Positions 59,954 to 64,000 of a stretch of 64,000 nucleotides of DNA are shown in pieces (position 1 is the first letter of the stretch; each line of letters starts with the position of its first letter). Source of the stretch: JAGBWK01 sp964544595 (GTDB lineage: Bacteria; Bacteroidota; Bacteroidia; Bacteroidales; Muribaculaceae). Under the pieces are notes generated by a model, which was given only the letters and a program-made list of their open reading frames with translations, had not been told where the DNA came from and did no database searches. The translations under genes were made by a program, and so were the position numbers. The DNA is taken from positions 12,190 through 76,189 of the forward strand of contig CAZJBM010000009.1 in assembly GCA_964544595.1 (NCBI GenBank), written 5' to 3'.

Positions 59954-60839
59954 TTTCTTGCGGTTTGGGTGCTGAGGTCTCAAGCGGCGACGATGCGGTC
60001 GTCTTGCCCGAGGGTATGATCAGCGGGGTTGAAAGGCGATGGCGCGAGGAGGTGTAGTTGATCGACGCGTTCGGGCAGGCGTCGATGCAGTTGAAGCATA
60101 TCACGCAGCGCGAGTTGTCGACCGTGTGGTCTTGCGGGTTGATGCAGTGGGCCTTGCACGCGTCGACGCAGCGGTTGCAGCCCGTGCACGTGTCCGTGTT
60201 GATGTCGATGCCGTAGTAGCTGTAGCGGCTCGCCAGGCTCAGTATCGACCCAAGCGGGCAGTACGTGTTGCATATCGGGCGCCCGGCTACCGCCGCCGTC
60301 GCTGCTACGATGATGAGCGTCGCGGCTGCCGTCGCCGCTCCGTAGAGCGTCCCGACTACCAGCTCCCGGCTCGCCGCGATGTCGGCTATGTTGGTGACTA
60401 TCGTGGAGTAGGCCGTCGCGGGGTCGGTCAGAATCGCGGCTACCATCGTGCCGAATAATATGGTCGCCGCAACAAGCGCCAGCCATGTGTAGCGCAGCTG
60501 ATTGTTGGGGCTCTCATAGTGGTAGGGCTTCTTGATGATGGCCCTCCGCCCAAGGCGCGGAAGCCGGGCGCAAGCGTCCATCACTACCCCCATCGGGCAG
60601 ATTACCGAGCAGTAGACACGGCCGAACATCAACGTGAACGCCACCCAGAAGGCCAGCAGTATCAGCGTCGACACCGTCGCCGTGGCCGCGACCTCCAGAT
60701 GCGTTATCCAGTCGAAATATATGGCCATGGCCCCCCCGGCGCCCACGATGGCGTAGGTGAGCGATACGGTGCATATCATGGCGGCGGCTCTCCGGAGCCA
60801 CCGCGCCTTGCGTCCGGTCGTTGTCGTTTGGGAGGCCAT
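59928..60839 (-). CDS. NapH/YccM-like membrane 4Fe-4S protein
   Basis: 303 residues. Four to five membrane helices in the first ~215 residues are interrupted by two cytoplasmic Cys motifs, YCSVICPMGVVMDA and CNTYCPLGSILS, typical of the NapH/YccM family. Then two classic ferredoxin clusters follow: CTGCNRCVDACKAHCINP and CVICFNCIDACPNASI. The C-terminal 50 residues are polar. Such proteins pass electrons from quinol to periplasmic or cytoplasmic partners; the partner is not in this window. Its last codons overlap thyA, with which it shares a strand but no obvious role. Confidence 0.88.
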   Translation of the reverse strand: MASQTTTTGRKARWLRRAAAMICTVSLTYAIVGAGGAMAIYFDWITHLEVAATATVSTLILLAFWVAFTLMFGRVYCSVICPMGVVMDACARLPRLGRRAIIKKPYHYESPNNQLRYTWLALVAATILFGTMVAAILTDPATAYSTIVTNIADIAASRELVVGTLYGAATAAATLIIVAATAAVAGRPICNTYCPLGSILSLASRYSYYGIDINTDTCTGCNRCVDACKAHCINPQDHTVDNSRCVICFNCIDACPNASINYTSSRHRLSTPLIIPSGKTTASSPLETSAPKPQENETISRPS

Positions 60840-60853
60840 ACCCTTAGCAGCCG

Positions 60854-63235
60854 TTACTTAACTACAACTCGGCGGGCGTCCTCGTTGTCGGTAGCGATGT
60901 AGAGGTCGGAGGGCAGCGAAATCGATATGGTCGAGCCTACCGTGCCCTCGAACATTGTCGTGCCGTCGATGCTGTAGACGGCGAAGACTCGCGCCGGGCC
61001 CTGATTCTCGATCACGAGATTGCCCCCGACGCTGTAGGCCGTCCACGTGTGGTAGGAGTCGATCGCCTCGACCCCGCTCGTCTTGTAGTCGCTTATGGTG
61101 ATGTCGTCGATATTGCCGCGCTTGCCGGCCGTCTGCGCCAGGCGTATGTAATTGGCCCCTGGTTGGTTAACGGTCAGCGTATATTGCTTGAACTCGTCTG
61201 ACGCGAGCGTTACGCTCCCCGCTTTGGTCCATGCCGAGCCGTCGGCCGAATACTCGAAGCTCAGCGTCACGTCGCCGTCCGACGCGCTCCAGCGGTTGCC
61301 GTAGAAGCTAACGGTGCCTATGCCGTCGGGCTTCGCCGTCTTCGACTCTACCGCGCTCCCCGAGGTCTTCCCTAAGCGCAGCGAGTATTTGCCGTTCTTG
61401 TCGGGGTCCGATGCCCAGATTCCGGCGTCGGTGAGCGCCCATTCCATGTTGGCCCCTGAGTATGAGCCTACGCTGTAGCTGTCATATTTTCCCTCTCCGG
61501 CAAGCTCGAAGTCCTCTATGAACCAGGGCGTTGAGTCGTCGCGGACAGTAGCCGTCGCGTGGCCGTCGTCATGGATGTAGTCGCCCGCGGTGAGTTGGAT
61601 GAATGTCTCGTAGTTGCCCGAGGCCGAAGCGGCGAGGCGTATGTAGAAACGCTCCTCCTCCTCGGCCATGGTCAGCGTGCGGCTCCAGTTCGACATGTCG
61701 GTCGACACCTCGAATGGCGCGTCGACCGATATGGTGATAGGCGCGTCGAGATATTCGTGGTAAAGCCATATCTCCACCGGCTCGCTGGCGATGTCGATCG
61801 CCGCGGAAATGGTGATTTCGTCGCTCCCTACATATTGTATCGACGGCATTGGGGTAGCCGTGGTGACGGTCACTACGTTCGAGACGCGCTCGGCCGAGGT
61901 GAGCTGATAGGTATAGGTTGTCGACTCGTCGAGCCCTTCCACGGCATATTCCTCATTCTCCGCGTTTACCTCGCGGGGATAGCCGGCGATGCTCGCTCCA
62001 TCCTTCATCACGTTGAGGGTATATGTCTCGCTGTCGCCTAAGCTCATCCAGCGAGCCGTGAAGCCGTCGATGTCGACATTCTCGGCTGCCAGGGCCGGGA
62101 TGCCGTCGATCGCCTCGGCCGTCACGTTGATGGTGGTCTTGACCTCGCTGCTCGCGATAGTCACCGTAGCCGTTTTCATGCCTGCCGTGGGAGTGTTGAC
62201 GGTCAGCGAGAATGAGGTGCCCCCGTTGGCCTGCGCGGCCGTGATGGTCGTGGTCGACAGTTTGAAGTCCGGAGAGCTTACCGTGACGGTGAGCGGCTGC
62301 GTCAGGTTGGAGCCGTTTACCGATATCGAGCGCGACAGGGTGTAGTTCGTCGCCACTATGCCGAAATCGAGGTCCGAGCCGTTGGCCGGAGCGAAGAGCG
62401 ACGGGGTGGGGCTGCCGTTGGCATACCACTTCTCGGCCTTCTTGTCGCCCCATACGTATTCGGCCAGCTCTGGGTGGTCGATATAGGGGTTGCGGTTACG
62501 CTGATGTTTGTACACCGCCTCGTTGCGGTCTATCTCCTTTTGGCTTACCGGGTCCTGGCGGTGCCATTTGAGCAGCAGCTCTACTGCCCATTGCTTGAAC
62601 GCCGGGTAGGAGTTGCCGTCGAGCATATCGCAGCTCCACGATTTGACCTGCGAGTTGTAGCACGTCGCCATGTAGAAATATGAGCGCGCGAAGTCCCCCT
62701 TGTACTCGTCGGCCGGCTCAAACACCGTCCCCGAGTAGCCCGGAAACGTCGACGCCCCTAAGCGCCCGAGCGGTTTCACCGAGCCGTTGGCCGGAAGGCT
62801 CGACCCCCCGCTGCATTCGCCGTAGGGGTAGTTGCTTCGCTGCCCGTTGACCTTGCCGTCGGTGGGATAGACGTGGAAGGCGTCGCTGTTCATCGGCGAC
62901 TTGTTGTTAAACCAGCTTTTCGGAAACGAGTGCTCGCGGTTAATGCAGTCGCCCACAAGCGAGTAGTTGCCGCAGTGCTCCTTGCCTACGACCCAACGCT
63001 TCGTCGAATACATGTCCCAGATTTTGCCGTCGGAGTCGATGTCCGATGTGTTGTACACCTCCCAGAGCCCGTCGTAGCTTACGGTGGTGTGTGAGGCGAT
63101 CACGCCGCTGAGTTTCGTGATGAGGGTTTGGCCCCCGAAGCCTTCGCATGTCGAGTAGTACCCCGCCGGGGCTTCTCCGTAGAGGGCGGCCGCGCTAAGG
63201 CAGGCCGAGGTTAACAGTAATTTATATCTTTTCAT
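60854..63235 (-). CDS. Secreted endonuclease I with Ig-like domains and type IX-like C-terminal domain
   Basis: 793 residues. A signal peptide (MKRYKLLLTSACLSAAALYG) precedes an endonuclease I domain (about 40-265): YNTSDIDSDGKIWDMYST, the catalytic NREHSFPKSWFN, DAFHVYPTDGKVNGQRSNYP and RSYFYMATCYNSQ. These degrade extracellular DNA or RNA. Two or three beta-sandwich domains follow (about 285-375 and 460-545, with fibronectin-like strands between), then a lectin-like beta region with IRLAQTAGKRGNIDDITI. The C-terminus (VFAVYSIDGTTMFEGTVGST ... ARRVVVK) resembles a type IX sorting domain. It could release nucleotides and phosphate outside the cell. A -7-type box (TAATTTTG, complement of 63260-63267) lies 24 bases before the start. 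Confidence 0.87.
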   Translation of the reverse strand: MKRYKLLLTSACLSAAALYGEAPAGYYSTCEGFGGQTLITKLSGVIASHTTVSYDGLWEVYNTSDIDSDGKIWDMYSTKRWVVGKEHCGNYSLVGDCINREHSFPKSWFNNKSPMNSDAFHVYPTDGKVNGQRSNYPYGECSGGSSLPANGSVKPLGRLGASTFPGYSGTVFEPADEYKGDFARSYFYMATCYNSQVKSWSCDMLDGNSYPAFKQWAVELLLKWHRQDPVSQKEIDRNEAVYKHQRNRNPYIDHPELAEYVWGDKKAEKWYANGSPTPSLFAPANGSDLDFGIVATNYTLSRSISVNGSNLTQPLTVTVSSPDFKLSTTTITAAQANGGTSFSLTVNTPTAGMKTATVTIASSEVKTTINVTAEAIDGIPALAAENVDIDGFTARWMSLGDSETYTLNVMKDGASIAGYPREVNAENEEYAVEGLDESTTYTYQLTSAERVSNVVTVTTATPMPSIQYVGSDEITISAAIDIASEPVEIWLYHEYLDAPITISVDAPFEVSTDMSNWSRTLTMAEEEERFYIRLAASASGNYETFIQLTAGDYIHDDGHATATVRDDSTPWFIEDFELAGEGKYDSYSVGSYSGANMEWALTDAGIWASDPDKNGKYSLRLGKTSGSAVESKTAKPDGIGTVSFYGNRWSASDGDVTLSFEYSADGSAWTKAGSVTLASDEFKQYTLTVNQPGANYIRLAQTAGKRGNIDDITISDYKTSGVEAIDSYHTWTAYSVGGNLVIENQGPARVFAVYSIDGTTMFEGTVGSTISISLPSDLYIATDNEDARRVVVK

Positions 63236-63351
63236 CTGTGTTTGCTTTTAATCGATATGCAAAATTAATCAAATCCCCGCAAATATGAAAAAAACTTATA
63301 CGACTTATAAAATTTATGTTTTTTTCTCAACAGATGTTGACAGTGAAAGAA

Positions 63352-63717
63352 TCATTTGTCATTGTGCGCTTTCCCACAGCAATTTTTATCTTTGCTGCAT
63401 TTTGAATTATTCTTGTCGGAACACTGGGTTGCCGCTTCATCAAGTATAGTGACATTATACTTGATTTTACCGAAAGCTTCCACAATCTTGCCATGATCTG
63501 TTTTTTCAGCATCATAAATAATGGTAACGACTTGGTTCTCACGGTCTGTCTTAATCTCTTTAATTCCTTTTTCAAACCGGAGATTTTTCTTGATCTTGTT
63601 TTCGCAGTTGTTGCATGCCATTTTCGGCTCGGTGGTGACTTGCAGTGTCTTGATGTCGGCAGCGTTGCTGACGATTGCGATTGTTAAAGCAAGAATGGAT
63701 AAAATCTGTTTCTTCAT
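63352..63717 (-). CDS. Exported HMA (heavy-metal-associated) domain protein
   Basis: 121 residues. A signal peptide (MKKQILSILALTIAIVSNA) is followed by an HMA fold: KTLQVTTEPKMACNNCENKI with a CxxC metal site, a second strand and helix (IKEIKTDRENQVVTIIYDAE), and GKIKYNVTILD. The tail is Cys- and Lys-rich (CSDKNNSKCSKDKNCCGKAH), another likely metal ligand. It probably binds copper or another soft metal in the periplasm. The second 164-bp hairpin element touches its start codon, so the promoter and leader must lie in or beyond that element. Confidence 0.88.
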   Translation of the reverse strand: MKKQILSILALTIAIVSNAADIKTLQVTTEPKMACNNCENKIKKNLRFEKGIKEIKTDRENQVVTIIYDAEKTDHGKIVEAFGKIKYNVTILDEAATQCSDKNNSKCSKDKNCCGKAHNDK

Positions 63718-63881
63718 AAGTAAGTATCGTAAATTAGTTAATATTAAGATTCGAGATTGATTTTAGTGAGATTTGATTTTGCGAAGAGGGAGTTATGGGG
63801 TTCCATAATGACCGATGAGCAAAATCAAAGATCGCGATAGCAAGCTGAAGATTGGTATAAACTAATTTTCGATACTTGCTT
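63718..63881 (-). repeat. 164-bp hairpin element, copy B
   Basis: Minus-strand copy of the element at 20739-20902 with, by my alignment, three changes. It starts at the base next to the HMA gene's ATG. Its orientation relative to the downstream gene is the same as for copy A and the DcaP-like gene. No transposase nearby and no clear target duplication. Confidence 0.9.
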
Positions 63882-63931
63882 ATTGATGAGAATTATTAAA
63901 CTTTTACATGCAAAAGTTATGAGTTGTGGGT

Positions 63932-64000
63932 TTAAAGGCGACCATAATTGAAACGAATTCCTATATATGCCATCGTTCCGTGTATCGGTCCCCATACTGT
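63932..64000 (-). CDS. Outer-membrane protein, last 22 codons (rest outside window)
   Basis: On the minus strand from the window edge an open frame reads TVWGPIHGTMAYIGIRFNYG-RL and stops at 63932-63934. The end YIGIRFNYG is the amphipathic, aromatic last strand typical of TonB-dependent receptors and other beta-barrels. The gene lies upstream of the HMA gene on the same strand, separated by the 164-bp element; a metal-related receptor would fit but cannot be judged from 22 residues. Confidence 0.55.
   Translation of the reverse strand, partial: TVWGPIHGTMAYIGIRFNYGRL

Overview
The window looks like a chromosomal piece of a gut Bacteroidales bacterium, most likely of the Muribaculaceae (S24-7) type. 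Coding DNA is GC-rich. Promoters are of the Bacteroidetes form (TTG, about 20 bases, TAnnTTTG) and Shine-Dalgarno signals are weak. There are fimbrillin-like and BspA-like surface proteins, three large secreted proteins whose C-termini look like type IX secretion sorting domains, a PL11 rhamnogalacturonan lyase, and a typical Bacteroidetes housekeeping set (DUF3822-rsmD, speA, acpP-fabF, GH3-family and WbqC-family proteins). A run of exactly 100 N at 52254-52353 shows a draft assembly that broke inside a repeat array.

Layout. 1-3.1 kb: end of a fimbrillin-like gene and a DUF4906-type lipoprotein. 3.3-8.7 kb: pheT, a cupin, an alpha/beta hydrolase, a divergent AraC regulator and a YjbR-type protein. 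8.8-11.8 kb: an AT-richer two-gene unit, a voltage-sensor-type K+ channel followed by a membrane-anchored AAA+ ATPase that carries an FtsK-gamma-like winged helix. 12-16.7 kb: a polyprenyl-phosphate-type glycosyltransferase and a RhaM-family mutarotase, divergent from fucI-fucP. 16.7-20.6 kb: a phosphothreonine signalling cluster (FHA/zinc ribbon, EF-hand protein, zinc ribbon/FHA, PP2C) with no kinase. 20.7-31.5 kb: a DcaP-like porin behind a 164-bp hairpin element, flippase-like and GH3 proteins, dapB, lepB, WbqC, dtd, MazG, deoC and a tandem lipoprotein pair. 31.6-41.9 kb: PL11 lyase, gluQ, tyrS, aminotransferase, a SufE-like gene, a beta-barrel protein, a nucleotidyltransferase/degenerate GHMP fusion and recA. 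42-44.1 kb: a C5 methyltransferase with a HindVP-type restriction enzyme. 44.2-51.6 kb: rsmD-DUF3822, an Ig-like lipoprotein, tRNA-Arg(CCU), folA, speA and an Lrp regulator. 51.8-56.2 kb: a BspA-like LRR gene between two arrays of one repeat family. 56.4-64 kb: fabF-acpP, truA-thyA and an NapH-like ferredoxin, a secreted endonuclease I, an HMA protein behind the second 164-bp element, and the last 22 codons of an outer-membrane protein.

The most unusual material is non-coding: (i) a 164-bp full-length hairpin in two nearly identical copies, each directly upstream of an exported-protein gene and in the same orientation to it; (ii) a 70-bp foldback repeat, also in two copies; (iii) the CCATGG-centred arrays on both sides of the BspA gene; (iv) a strong promoter followed at once by a terminator-like hairpin, about 330 bases upstream of the BspA gene; and (v) a pair of fully overlapping divergent promoters in front of dapB. 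The most unusual proteins are the AAA+ fusion and the nucleotidyltransferase fused to a GHMP-kinase-like domain that lacks its ATP loop. All identifications come from reading the sequence; no database search was run.
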